Source: UBA822 sp965249775 | Lineage (GTDB): Bacteria > Gemmatimonadota > Gemmatimonadetes > Longimicrobiales > Gaopeijiaceae | Length of the DNA: 64,000 nt | Direction: 5' to 3' | Assembly: GCA_965249775.1 (NCBI GenBank) | Contig: OZ252253.1 | Location: 186,001 to 250,000 of the forward strand | In this document: positions 25,553 through 33,723 of the stretch, one piece after another | Layout: each line of letters begins with the position of its first letter | Position numbering within the stretch: the first letter of the stretch is position 1 | The notes under the pieces: model-generated | What the model was told of the DNA's origin: nothing | Database searches by the model: none | What the model saw: only the letters and a program-made list of their open reading frames with translations | Translations under genes and position numbers: made by a program

Positions 25553-26977
25553 ATGGCTCTGAAGGTGGTACTCGCGTACTCGGGTGGACTGGACACATCA
25601 GTCATCGTTCCGTGGCTTCGTGAGAAATACGACGCCGAGGTCATTTGTGTGGCTGCCGACGTGGGCCAGCCGGGTGGTCTCGAGGGGCTCGAGGAGCGGG
25701 CCGAGGCGACTGGAGCCGCCGAATTCTACGGCGAGGACCTGCGCCGGGAGTTCGTCGAGGACTTCGTTTGGCCCACGCTCCGTTCAGGGGCCGTCTACGG
25801 TCGCAAGTATCTCCTGGGCACCTCCATGGCGCGTCCCATCATCGCTCGCCGAATGGTAGAGGTGGCCCGTGAGGTGGGAGCCGATGCGCTTTCGCACGGC
25901 TGCACCGGCAAGGGAAACGATCAGGTTCGGTTCGAGTTGACGTTCGCGTCGCTCGCGCCGGATCTCCGAGTGATCGCCCCATGGCGCGAATGGGATCTAC
26001 AGTCGCGTGAGGACGCATTGGAGTACGCCCGGGCTCGCCAGATACCCCTGGTGGGTGTCGACGAAACCAAGCTCTTCTCCCGTGACGAGAACATCTGGCA
26101 TATCTCGCACGAGGGTGGTCCGCTCGAGGATCCGGGGTTCGAGCCCGATGAGTCGATGTACCAGTGGACCACGGCTCCCGAGGCCGCGCCGAACGAGCCT
26201 GAATACCTGGAGATCGGCTTCGAGCAGGGACTGCCCGTGTCGGTCAACGACGAGGCTCTGGACTCGGTACCCCTCCTGCTGACCCTCAACGAGATCGGCT
26301 CGCGGCATGGGGTAGGGAGGATCGATCTGGTGGAAGACCGGCTCGTCGGGATGAAGTCGCGTGGCGTGTATGAGACCCCGGGGGGGACGCTTCTGTATAC
26401 CGCGCTGCAGGAGCTCGAGCAGCTCACGCTCGATCGCCGGGCCCTGAACATCAAAGATCAGCTTGCGGCCCGGTATGCGGATCTGGTGTACGAGGGCTGG
26501 TGGTGGACGCCCGAAAGAGAGGCCATGGATGAGTTCATGGACGTCCTCATGAAGCGGGTCACGGGGATGGTGCGCCTGAAGCTCTACAAGGGGTCGGCAT
26601 CGGTAGCGAGCCGGACGAGCCCGGAGTCGCTGTACCACGCGGGACTCGCGTCATTCGGTGAGGAGGCGACCTACGACCATGCCGACGCTGAAGGGTTCAT
26701 CAAGTTGTTCGGGCTCCCGGCGCGGGTAGCGGCTGAGCGCGACGGCGCCAAAGGCGCGAAGAAGAAGGACGGGCAGGAGAAGAGCGCTCAAGCGAAGACC
26801 GCCAAAGCGACGAGCGCTCAGGCTACCAGTGCCCAGGCGAAGGCTGCCCAAGACGAGAGCGGGCAAGACGAGAGTGGGCAAGACGAGAGTGGGCAAGACG
26901 AGAGTGGGCAGAGCGAGACCAACGAGGCCGTACCCAAGATGATGGAGTCCGTGGGTCTCAAAACCCCGGCAGGTTGA
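25553..26977 (+). CDS. argG: Argininosuccinate synthase with low-complexity C-terminal tail
   Basis: A 474-residue enzyme that joins citrulline and aspartate with ATP. The PP-loop is AYSGGLDTS (8-16). GTSMARPIIA, SHGCTGKGNDQVRFE, EDPGFEPDE-type and GVYETPGG motifs are all present, so the core (1 to about 390) is complete. After the usual C-terminus (FGLPARVA) there is an extra tail of about 80 residues: a Lys/Ala/Gln-rich part, four repeats of DESGQ, then PKMMESVGLK. The tail is unusual for the family. argH begins at the stop codon, overlapping by 4 bp. Confidence 0.96.
   Translation: MALKVVLAYSGGLDTSVIVPWLREKYDAEVICVAADVGQPGGLEGLEERAEATGAAEFYGEDLRREFVEDFVWPTLRSGAVYGRKYLLGTSMARPIIARRMVEVAREVGADALSHGCTGKGNDQVRFELTFASLAPDLRVIAPWREWDLQSREDALEYARARQIPLVGVDETKLFSRDENIWHISHEGGPLEDPGFEPDESMYQWTTAPEAAPNEPEYLEIGFEQGLPVSVNDEALDSVPLLLTLNEIGSRHGVGRIDLVEDRLVGMKSRGVYETPGGTLLYTALQELEQLTLDRRALNIKDQLAARYADLVYEGWWWTPEREAMDEFMDVLMKRVTGMVRLKLYKGSASVASRTSPESLYHAGLASFGEEATYDHADAEGFIKLFGLPARVAAERDGAKGAKKKDGQEKSAQAKTAKATSAQATSAQAKAAQDESGQDESGQDESGQDESGQSETNEAVPKMMESVGLKTPAG
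26851..26910 (+). repeat. Four tandem 15-bp repeats in the argG tail
   Basis: Units AGACGAGAG(C/T)GGGCA start at 26851, 26866, 26881 and 26896, encoding DESGQ repeats within the argG reading frame. The three later units are identical, so the array looks recent or prone to slippage. The period is a multiple of three, so copy-number change would not shift the frame. Confidence 0.9.
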
Positions 26978-28362
26978 TCGGCCAGACAGCCCCCCTCTGG
27001 AGCGGCCGCATTGAGGGCGCCATGGCGGGGGCGATGGTTCCCCTGAACCGGAGCTTGGACGTGGACATTCGGCTCTGGCCTCAGGATGTCCGCGGGAGCC
27101 GGGCTTGGGCCGAGGCACTAGTGAAAGCGGGCGTGTTGGAGGATGCCGAGGGGGTCACACTCCTCGAAGGGCTCGAGCGCGTGGCCACCCGCCTTTCCGA
27201 CCACGATCACTCCGATGAGGCCGACGAGGACATCCACTCCCTAGTGGAGCGCTTGCTTCACGAAGAAGTTGGCGAAGTCGCCGGAAAGCTGCATACGGGC
27301 CGGTCCCGCAACGACCAGGTGGCGACCGATTGTCGCCTCTGGGGCATGGAGACCGCGGACCACCTCGATGGGACGTTGCGGGAGGTGCAGCAGGCCCTCT
27401 TGGATTGGGCGAGCGAGTCCGTCGAGGTCGTCCTCCCCGGATATACGCACCTTCAGCAAGGGCAGCCCGTGCGGGCCGCTCACTGGATTCTCTCCCACTT
27501 CTGGCCGCTGGAGCGGGACCGCGCAGCTTTGCGAGCCGTGCGGGATGAAGCCGGTGTCTTGCCGCTCGGATCGGGTGCGATCGCGGGGTGTCCTTTTCCG
27601 ATCGACCGAGAGTTCCTGCGGGCCCAATTGGGGTTCCTCAGGATCTCCGAGAACAGCATCGACGCGGTCAGCGATCGCGACTGGGCGTTGGGGCTCGCGT
27701 TCGCGGTGGCCCGGGTCGGGATCCATTTGTCACGGTTGGCGGAGGATCTGGTTCTGTTCGGCTCCAAGGAATTCGGGTTCGTTCGCTTGTCGGACGAGTA
27801 CAGCACGGGATCCAGCCTCATGCCCCAAAAACGGAATCCGGACGTGGCGGAGCTCGTGCGGGGCAAGTCCGGTCGGCTCACGGGGAATCTCGTGTCCCTC
27901 CTCACGGTGTTGAAGGGACTTCCTACTGGCTACAACCGTGACCTCCAAGAGGACAAAGGCGCGCTCTTCGACTCCGTGGACACGCTCTCCGTGGTGCTGC
28001 CCGCGATCGAAGGGGCCATCCGCGGCGCCGAGTTGCAAACGGACCGCATCGAGGCCGCGCTCGACCCGCAACTTCTTGCGACGGACTTAGCCGATTATCT
28101 GGTCCGGGCCGGCGTGCCTTTCCGAAAGGCTCACGAGGTGGTTGCGACGATGGTACGCGCTGCGGAGGATCAAGGCGTTGCCATCAACGAGCTTCCGCTC
28201 GAGACGTTCCAAGAGGCACACGCCGCGTTCGGCTCCGACGTCTTCGACGTGTTCGTGTGGGAGCGGTCGGTCGAGGCCCGGGAAGCGCCAGGAGGCACAG
28301 CCCGCAAGGCCGTCCTCGAGCAGATCACGGCTGCGGCTCGCTGTGTAGAAACTGTGGAGTAA
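26974..28362 (+). CDS. argH: Argininosuccinate lyase
   Basis: A 462-residue member of the fumarase/aspartase superfamily, which splits argininosuccinate into arginine and fumarate. LHTGRSRNDQVATD, PGYTHLQQGQPV and the superfamily signature GSSLMPQKRNPDVAELVRGK (about 279-298) are present. The latter contains the mobile catalytic loop with its Ser. A TTG start at 26974 overlaps the argG stop, indicating translational coupling. It converges with the DAHP synthase gene, 15 bp apart. Confidence 0.96.
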   Translation: MIGQTAPLWSGRIEGAMAGAMVPLNRSLDVDIRLWPQDVRGSRAWAEALVKAGVLEDAEGVTLLEGLERVATRLSDHDHSDEADEDIHSLVERLLHEEVGEVAGKLHTGRSRNDQVATDCRLWGMETADHLDGTLREVQQALLDWASESVEVVLPGYTHLQQGQPVRAAHWILSHFWPLERDRAALRAVRDEAGVLPLGSGAIAGCPFPIDREFLRAQLGFLRISENSIDAVSDRDWALGLAFAVARVGIHLSRLAEDLVLFGSKEFGFVRLSDEYSTGSSLMPQKRNPDVAELVRGKSGRLTGNLVSLLTVLKGLPTGYNRDLQEDKGALFDSVDTLSVVLPAIEGAIRGAELQTDRIEAALDPQLLATDLADYLVRAGVPFRKAHEVVATMVRAAEDQGVAINELPLETFQEAHAAFGSDVFDVFVWERSVEAREAPGGTARKAVLEQITAAARCVETVE

Positions 28363-28377
28363 CAACCCGCTGCCAGC

Positions 28378-29421
28378 TTACGCGGATCCCCCAGCTGCTT
28401 TGACAGCCTCCAGCGTTCTCCCTGCCGCCGCGGCAAATGGTGCCAGGCCGGCCATGAGTGAATCGAATTCTTCGAACACCAAGGATTGGTCCCCATCGGA
28501 AACGGCCATCTCCGGGTCGGGATGGACCTCCACGATGAGGCCATCGGCACCGGCCGCGATTGCCGCGTAGGAGAGGGCCGGCACCAGGTCTCGGCGTCCC
28601 GCGGCGTGGCTGGGATCGGCCACCACGGGAAGGTGAGTCTCCTTCTTGAGGACGGGGATCGCTGCCAGATCGAACGTGTTGCGCGTCGCGTCCTCGAAGG
28701 TCCGGATGCCCCGCTCGCAAAGCACGACGTTCAGGTTCCCCTGCTTCATGACGTACTCGGCGGCAAGAAGAAGGTCTGCGATCTTGGCCGACATCCCACG
28801 CTTGAGCAGGATCGGACGTTGGAGCCGTCCGACCTCGGTGAGAAGAGAAAAATTCTGCATGTTTCTTGCCCCGATCTGGAGTACGTCGGCGTACTCTGCG
28901 ACCAGATCGACTTGCCGGGTGTCCATGACCTCCGTCACCACCGGGAGCCCGGTCTCGGCGCGTACGTCTGCGAGCATTTTCAATCCCTCCTCGCCGAGGC
29001 CGTCGAAGGCGTAGGGGGAGCTCCTCGGCTTGAACGCGCCGCCTCGCATTGCGGTGGCTCCGGCGGCTTTTACATGGCGGGCCGTATCCTGAAGCATGTC
29101 GAGGCCCTCGACAGAACAGGGCCCAGCGATGATCGAGAGGGCGTTCCCCCCGATCGTGCTTCCGCCGACGGGAACCTCGGTGGGCTCCTCCTGGACTTCC
29201 CGGTTGGCGAGCTTGTATGGCTTCATGACCGGGCGAACCCCGTCGACTCCGGGGATCGAGAGCATGGGCAAGTTGGCCAGCTCCTCTGGGTCTCCGATAC
29301 AGAGGACCACGGTCCTGTGCTTACCTCGAATGAGGTGCGTGCGAGGTCCCAGGGCCTCGATCCTTTCACGGATGTGATCGAGCTCTTCGTCGGTCACGCC
29401 TCGGCGAGTGATGATGATCAT
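28378..29421 (-). CDS. aroF: 3-deoxy-7-phosphoheptulonate (DAHP) synthase, type I-beta with ferredoxin-like domain
   Basis: A 347-residue enzyme that condenses PEP and erythrose-4-phosphate, the first step of aromatic synthesis. Residues 1-75 are the ferredoxin-like (ACT-like) regulatory domain typical of Thermotoga-type enzymes. The barrel follows: IAGPCSVE, MRGGAFKPRSSPYAF, LQIGARNMQNF, LLKRGMSA and the metal-binding DPSHAAGRRDLV. ATG 29421 is the natural start. A leader with an aromatic-rich peptide and a terminator lies directly upstream, suggesting attenuation. The name aroF is used loosely for this class. Confidence 0.94.
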   Translation of the reverse strand: MIIITRRGVTDEELDHIRERIEALGPRTHLIRGKHRTVVLCIGDPEELANLPMLSIPGVDGVRPVMKPYKLANREVQEEPTEVPVGGSTIGGNALSIIAGPCSVEGLDMLQDTARHVKAAGATAMRGGAFKPRSSPYAFDGLGEEGLKMLADVRAETGLPVVTEVMDTRQVDLVAEYADVLQIGARNMQNFSLLTEVGRLQRPILLKRGMSAKIADLLLAAEYVMKQGNLNVVLCERGIRTFEDATRNTFDLAAIPVLKKETHLPVVADPSHAAGRRDLVPALSYAAIAAGADGLIVEVHPDPEMAVSDGDQSLVFEEFDSLMAGLAPFAAAAGRTLEAVKAAGGSA

Positions 29422-29470
29422 GATTGTCTCAATTCTCGAGTGATGGCCCGCTCCAAAATGTCAGGCCACG

Positions 29471-29501
29471 AAAAAAGGCCCCCGACCAGGAGTCGAGAGC
29501 C
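29471..29501 (-). terminator. Rho-independent terminator in the DAHP synthase leader (attenuator)
   Basis: On the minus strand, GGCTCTCGAC (29501-29492) pairs with GTCGGGGGCC (29486-29477) in an uninterrupted 10-bp stem (three G-U pairs) with loop TCCTG, followed at once by six T. It sits 50 bp upstream of the DAHP synthase ATG, so it would stop transcription before the gene. A GC-rich hairpin (GCCGGC arms at about 29543-29566) overlaps the end of the leader peptide and may compete. Confidence 0.8.
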
Positions 29502-29537
29502 TCGGGACGAAACGCAATAGCGCTCAGCGCGTGCGCA

Positions 29538-29606
29538 TCAACCGCCGGCTCCCGAAGGGGGCCGGCCCATAAAGTAGAAAGCCTGCTGCGAGTACACTTT
29601 GGTCAT
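29538..29606 (-). CDS. Candidate leader peptide controlling DAHP synthase by attenuation
   Basis: A 22-codon reading frame from ATG 29606 to TGA 29540-29538, upstream of the terminator and DAHP synthase gene. It contains Tyr5 and a Phe10-Tyr11-Phe12 cluster (QQAFYFMGRP), as expected for a ribosome sensing charged tRNA-Phe and tRNA-Tyr. The ribosome-binding site is weak. It is too short for ordinary gene calling. The case rests on position, content and the following terminator. Confidence 0.6.
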   Translation of the reverse strand: MTKVYSQQAFYFMGRPPSGAGG

Positions 29607-29736
29607 GGGCTGGAAGCTGGGCTTCCACCGACGAGGAGTCAAGATACGGTCTGGTCTGAGGCCCCCGGCGTTCATAGATTCCGGCACGAAAATCCGCCCG
29701 CTTGACACTTTTTCTTGACGCTGGAGGATCTATTTC

Positions 29737-30675
29737 ATGTCCACGGTCGCAGCGGATCCGGAGCCCTCGGTCATGACAAAAGTTACGCGCCCCGTCCTTG
29801 AAGATCTCGATGTGCCACTCGGCAAGCGCGTACGCCTTCGTAGACTGCTCTATGGCAGGGGCTTGAAGAACGGGACGCTTCTGATCCTCCCCATCGACCA
29901 GGGGTTGGAGCATGGGCCGATCGATTTTTTTCCCAACCCGCCCTCTCAGGATCCGGATTTTCAGTGGCGGTTGGCGTTGGAGGGAAACTTCAACGCGGTG
30001 GCATGTCACTACGGACTCGCCAGCAAATACATGACGAAGTATGCGGGGGAGGTGCCGCTCCTCCTGAAGATCAATGGCAAGACCACGATACCCTCCGATG
30101 CGGAGGCTTTTTCGTCGTTGACCGGCAGCGTTGAGGACGCGATAGCGCTGGGTGCCGACGCCGTCGGGTACACACTCTATGTCGGATCTCCCCGGCAGGA
30201 TGAGGATCTCCAGCAACTCCAACTCGTTCGTGAGGACTGCGACAAGTACAACATGCCCTTGGTGGTATGGTCGTACCCGAGGGGCGACGCGATCGAGGGG
30301 AAGGGCGGACGAGACAGCCTCTACGCCGTCGACTATGCCGCCCGAGTCGCCCTCGAGATGGGCGCAGACATCGTGAAGTTGAATATCCCGAAGCACGGTC
30401 CCAAGGACGCCGATCAACCTGCGGAATACGCCGACATCGACTACGACTATGGCGAGGGCGCGAGGCGCGTGGTGGAGTCTGCCGGCCGCTGTCTCGTGCT
30501 CTTTTCCGGCGGGAGCAAGCTGGGGGATGACGACCTCCTGACCAGGGTGCGTACCGGGCTGGAAGCCGGTGCGACCGGTCTCATTTTCGGCCGGAACATG
30601 TGGCAACGGCCTTTCGACGAGGCGCTCGGCATCGTCGGGCGAGTCCACGAGCTGATGAAGGAGTTCGGCGCCTGA
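29737..30675 (+). CDS. fbaB: Class I fructose-bisphosphate aldolase (DhnA/FbaB type)
   Basis: A 312-residue TIM-barrel aldolase of the archaeal/DhnA class I type, which forms a Schiff base with its lysine. LPIDQGLEHGP near residue 51, CHYGLASKY, WSYPRGDAIEGKGG and DIVKLNIPKHG are present, the last containing the probable Schiff-base Lys (about 214). FSGGSKLGDDDLL and GLIFGRNMWQRP form the phosphate-binding end. It opens a same-strand run with rpiA, rpe and a PIG-L deacetylase. An internal ATG at 29773 (MTKVTRP) is an alternative start. Confidence 0.93.
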   Translation: MSTVAADPEPSVMTKVTRPVLEDLDVPLGKRVRLRRLLYGRGLKNGTLLILPIDQGLEHGPIDFFPNPPSQDPDFQWRLALEGNFNAVACHYGLASKYMTKYAGEVPLLLKINGKTTIPSDAEAFSSLTGSVEDAIALGADAVGYTLYVGSPRQDEDLQQLQLVREDCDKYNMPLVVWSYPRGDAIEGKGGRDSLYAVDYAARVALEMGADIVKLNIPKHGPKDADQPAEYADIDYDYGEGARRVVESAGRCLVLFSGGSKLGDDDLLTRVRTGLEAGATGLIFGRNMWQRPFDEALGIVGRVHELMKEFGA

Positions 30676-30719
30676 CGAAGCTTTGGGAAGGCTGTTGAGA
30701 GGTACAGCGGGAGAGCCAC

Positions 30720-31445
30720 TTGTCAGACGCTGATTCGCTGAAAAGAGCGGTCTCGCTGAAGCGAGCAGCGGGCGTACAGGCGGCCGAACTCGTACACAGT
30801 GGGATGCGCTTGGGATTGGGGACCGGATCCACGGTGGCCCATCTATTGGTCGCGCTGGCCGAGAAGCTCAATGGAGGTGCTCTGAGCGAAGTCGTCGGCG
30901 TACCCACGTCCCTTCGTACTGCTCGGGAGGCCGGGGAGCTCGGGATTCCGCTCACCACGTTGGCCGAAACTCCTGTCCTCGACTTGACGATCGATGGCGC
31001 CGATGAGGTCGATCTGGAATTGAACCTCATCAAGGGCCTCGGAGGGGCGCTTCTCCGGGAAAAAATGGTGGCCCAGGCCTCCCGGCGGCTGGCGATCATG
31101 GTTGACGACGGCAAAATGGCGTCCGCACTGGGGACCAAGTGTCCCGTGCCAGTGGAGATGGTACAGTTCGGCTGGGAGGTGCACGCCCGCTTCGTGGAGT
31201 CGTGCGGCGCCGATCCCGTGCTCAGGGTGGGGCCGGACGGAGAGCCGATCGTCACGGACAACGGCAACTACATCATCGACTGCCACTTTGCTGGGGGAAT
31301 CGATGACGCGGAGGGCTTCGAGCGGGCTATTCGCGCGAGGGCCGGGGTCGTGGAATCCGGGCTCTTTCTCGGGATGGCCACCGAGGTGTTGGTGAGCGGT
31401 CCGGAGGGGGTGGAGACGCTCTCGAAGGGGCATCGTGCGCCGTGA
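30720..31445 (+). CDS. rpiA: Ribose-5-phosphate isomerase A
   Basis: A 241-residue isomerase interconverting ribose-5-P and ribulose-5-P. Signatures: GLGTGSTVAHLL (phosphate loop), TIDGADEVDLELNLIKGLGGALLREK (in parts; contains the catalytic Asp/Glu) and GNYIIDCHF. The start is TTG at 30720, with a purine-rich GGGAGAG just upstream. It precedes rpe, linking the two pentose-phosphate isomerisation steps. The open frame of rpe overlaps this stop, but the likely rpe start is 37 bp beyond it. Confidence 0.95.
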   Translation: MSDADSLKRAVSLKRAAGVQAAELVHSGMRLGLGTGSTVAHLLVALAEKLNGGALSEVVGVPTSLRTAREAGELGIPLTTLAETPVLDLTIDGADEVDLELNLIKGLGGALLREKMVAQASRRLAIMVDDGKMASALGTKCPVPVEMVQFGWEVHARFVESCGADPVLRVGPDGEPIVTDNGNYIIDCHFAGGIDDAEGFERAIRARAGVVESGLFLGMATEVLVSGPEGVETLSKGHRAP

Positions 31446-31482
31446 CCGTAGATCACGCTCGATTGACGGAAGACAACGCCCG

Positions 31483-32187
31483 ATGACGGTTCTGATCGCT
31501 CCATCCATCCTTTCCGCAGACTTCGGGCGTTTGGCCGAGCAAGTGTCGGAGGCGGCCGAAGCCGGAGCCGACTGGATTCATGTGGACGTCATGGACGGTC
31601 ACTTCGTCCCCAACATCACGATCGGGCCCGCGGTGACGGCGGCCGTACGCGCGGCTACCGACCTCCCCGTCGACGTGCACTTGATGATCGAAGAGCCCGA
31701 CCAATATCTCTCTGCCTTTGCGGATGCCGGGGCCGACTACATCACGGTTCACCAGGAAGTGTGCCCTCACCTGAAAAAGACTATAGACGAGTTGCGCGAG
31801 CTTGGCGTCCACCCCGGTGTGACGCTCAATCCGGCCACATCTCTCGACACGCTGGCCGAGGTCATACCGGACGTTGATCTGGCGCTGCTCATGTCGGTGA
31901 ACCCGGGGTTCGGAGGGCAGTCCTACATTCCGTCGAGCACGGAGAAGATCCGTCGGCTTCGGACGATGCTCGATGAAGGCGGCGCGGATGGTGCCCAACT
32001 CGAAGTCGATGGCGGTGTGAACGTCGACACCGCAGGCGCGGCGAGTCGGGCCGGAGCGTCCGTTCTCGTGGCGGGGGCCGCCGTGTTCCGGCATCCAGAT
32101 GGCATCGCCGAGGCGATCCGACTGATCCGACGGGCGGCCCAAGAGGGACGCGCGGCCGAGGAGGTTGGAGCGGACGGAGTCGGGTGA
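31483..32187 (+). CDS. rpe: Ribulose-phosphate 3-epimerase
   Basis: A 234-residue epimerase. ATG 31483 (MTVLIAPSILSADF) is chosen over the open-frame start at 31435 because the family begins here. HVDVMDGHFVPNIT, VHLMIE, MSVNPGFGGQ and VDGGVN supply the metal ligands and catalytic Asp residues of the TIM barrel. It converts ribulose-5-P to xylulose-5-P. Its stop overlaps the GTG of the next gene by 4 bp. Confidence 0.95.
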   Translation: MTVLIAPSILSADFGRLAEQVSEAAEAGADWIHVDVMDGHFVPNITIGPAVTAAVRAATDLPVDVHLMIEEPDQYLSAFADAGADYITVHQEVCPHLKKTIDELRELGVHPGVTLNPATSLDTLAEVIPDVDLALLMSVNPGFGGQSYIPSSTEKIRRLRTMLDEGGADGAQLEVDGGVNVDTAGAASRAGASVLVAGAAVFRHPDGIAEAIRLIRRAAQEGRAAEEVGADGVG

Positions 32188-32921
32188 GCCAGCCGACACT
32201 CCTGGCGGTTCTGGCGCACCCGGACGATGAGGTACTCTGTGCCGGTACGCTACTCGCCCAACGTGCCGCCGGGTCGAGGGTTGTCGTCCTCTGGCTCACG
32301 CGAGGGGAAATGACGGACGCATGGGGACCGCTCCCGACGGCGGAAGTCGCCGACCGCAGGATGGAGCTGGGCATGCAGGTGGCAGAGTGTTTGGGCGTCG
32401 AAGGACGCTTCCTCTCGTTTCCGGATTCGGCAGTCCAGGCGACGCCCGAGGCGGGCGCCGAAGTGGCAAAGGTCATCGCGGAAGTCAAACCCAGCGGGCT
32501 CATTACGTGGGGGGACGCCTGGGCCAGAGGATTTCGGCACCCCGACCACCAGGCGACGGGGAAAATCGCACGTGACGCGGTCAATTTCGCACGCATCGCC
32601 AAGGTCGTCGGGCCGGAGCAACCCCACCGAACGTTCTGCCCGATCTTCACATTGCGTGGTGTGCACTCCAGCCTCCCAATCATTGCGCTTGACGTGGGCG
32701 GGTATGCCGAACAGATATTTGAAGTGGCGGAGATTTATCGGCGGGCCATCGGTTTTGGGGCCCCCGAGTGGCTCGAGGGTCGTCTTCGCTCGGCCGGGCA
32801 TCGGTGGAGCAGAGATCTGGTCGAAGAGTTCGACGCTTGGGAGACGGGGCCCGGGCTAGTTGATCGGTTGTTACCCCATAAAGACGGGCCATTTTATCAT
32901 CACCCTGAGAGGGAAGCCTGA
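32184..32921 (+). CDS. PIG-L/LmbE family zinc-dependent deacetylase
   Basis: A 245-residue member of the family that deacetylates N-acetylglucosaminyl substrates. The zinc motif AHPDDE (residues 12-17) and a second site, RHPDHQ at about 118, are intact. Relatives include BshB (bacillithiol) and MshB (mycothiol), so a low-molecular-weight thiol role is possible, but ergothioneine is the thiol system actually visible in this window. It is translationally coupled to rpe (GTGA), though no metabolic link to pentose phosphates is evident. Confidence 0.88.
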   Translation: MSQPTLLAVLAHPDDEVLCAGTLLAQRAAGSRVVVLWLTRGEMTDAWGPLPTAEVADRRMELGMQVAECLGVEGRFLSFPDSAVQATPEAGAEVAKVIAEVKPSGLITWGDAWARGFRHPDHQATGKIARDAVNFARIAKVVGPEQPHRTFCPIFTLRGVHSSLPIIALDVGGYAEQIFEVAEIYRRAIGFGAPEWLEGRLRSAGHRWSRDLVEEFDAWETGPGLVDRLLPHKDGPFYHHPEREA

Positions 32922-32989
32922 ACCCGATTGCGGCAGGCCCGCGATTGGCGAAGGTTTACCCCCGGGGGAAGAGGCTGAACTGAGAACCC

Positions 32990-33352
32990 ATGTCAACAGA
33001 TCCGACTATTATCGACCCGGCTGCCCTTGAACGACTGGAAAAATGGGGTGGTCCGAGTCTTTCGAACGAGATCATCCGACTTTTCCTGGACAACGGTCCC
33101 TTGCGGATGGAGCAAATTCGCGACGCCATGAACGGGGACGATCTCGAGGGGCCCGAGCGGGGCGCACACTCTCTGAAGTCCAGCGCTGCGAATGTCGGGG
33201 CGCAACACCTTCAAAAAGCCGCGAGCGAAATTGAGTTGGCCGCATCGGGCGGCGACCTTCAACGTGTTCGTGATCTCATTCCCGATCTCGAGCAGGCATT
33301 CGCCCAGGCCGCTCAAGAGCTGGAAGTGATCGCCAAGGCAGAAGTAGAATGA
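32990..33352 (+). CDS. Histidine phosphotransfer (HPt) protein
   Basis: A 120-residue stand-alone HPt domain. The phosphorylatable H60 lies in GAHSLKSSAANVGA, the standard H-x-L-K-S/G motif, flanked by amphipathic helices. It would pass phosphate between receiver domains. Its stop overlaps the receiver gene's ATG by 4 bp, and that gene overlaps the hybrid kinase gene, so all three are made together. Confidence 0.92.
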   Translation: MSTDPTIIDPAALERLEKWGGPSLSNEIIRLFLDNGPLRMEQIRDAMNGDDLEGPERGAHSLKSSAANVGAQHLQKAASEIELAASGGDLQRVRDLIPDLEQAFAQAAQELEVIAKAEVE

Positions 33353-33723
33353 AGCCCAAGATCGCCGTCGTAGAAGATAATCTCGACAATCGTCTCCTTG
33401 TTCAGGCCATTCTCGAGGACCGGTACGAGATCTCCGAATACGAAAACGGAATGGAAGTCTTGGATGGCCTGGCTGATGACGTCCCCGACCTGGTTCTGCT
33501 CGACATCTCTCTGCCGGGGATGGATGGTACCGAGGTGCTCGAGTGGGTCCGATCTCAGGAGCAGTTGAGCAGTCTTCCCGTTATCGCCCTGACCGCCCAC
33601 GCCATGTCGGGTGATCGGGAGAAGTACCTCGAGATGGGTTTCGATGAGTACGTCACGAAGCCGATCGTGGACGAAGACGTCCTCATGGCGGCCATAGAGC
33701 GTCTTCTCGCCGGATCAGCGTGA
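33349..33723 (+). CDS. Single-domain response regulator (CheY-like)
   Basis: A 124-residue receiver domain. The acidic pair is E9-D10, the phospho-acceptor is D52 (LLDISLPGMDG), the switch Thr is in ALTAHAM, and the conserved Lys is in YVTKPIV. No output domain is present, so it acts as a phosphate shuttle or binds a partner protein, similar to DivK. It lies between the HPt and hybrid kinase genes with 4-bp overlaps on both sides. Confidence 0.93.
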   Translation: MKPKIAVVEDNLDNRLLVQAILEDRYEISEYENGMEVLDGLADDVPDLVLLDISLPGMDGTEVLEWVRSQEQLSSLPVIALTAHAMSGDREKYLEMGFDEYVTKPIVDEDVLMAAIERLLAGSA

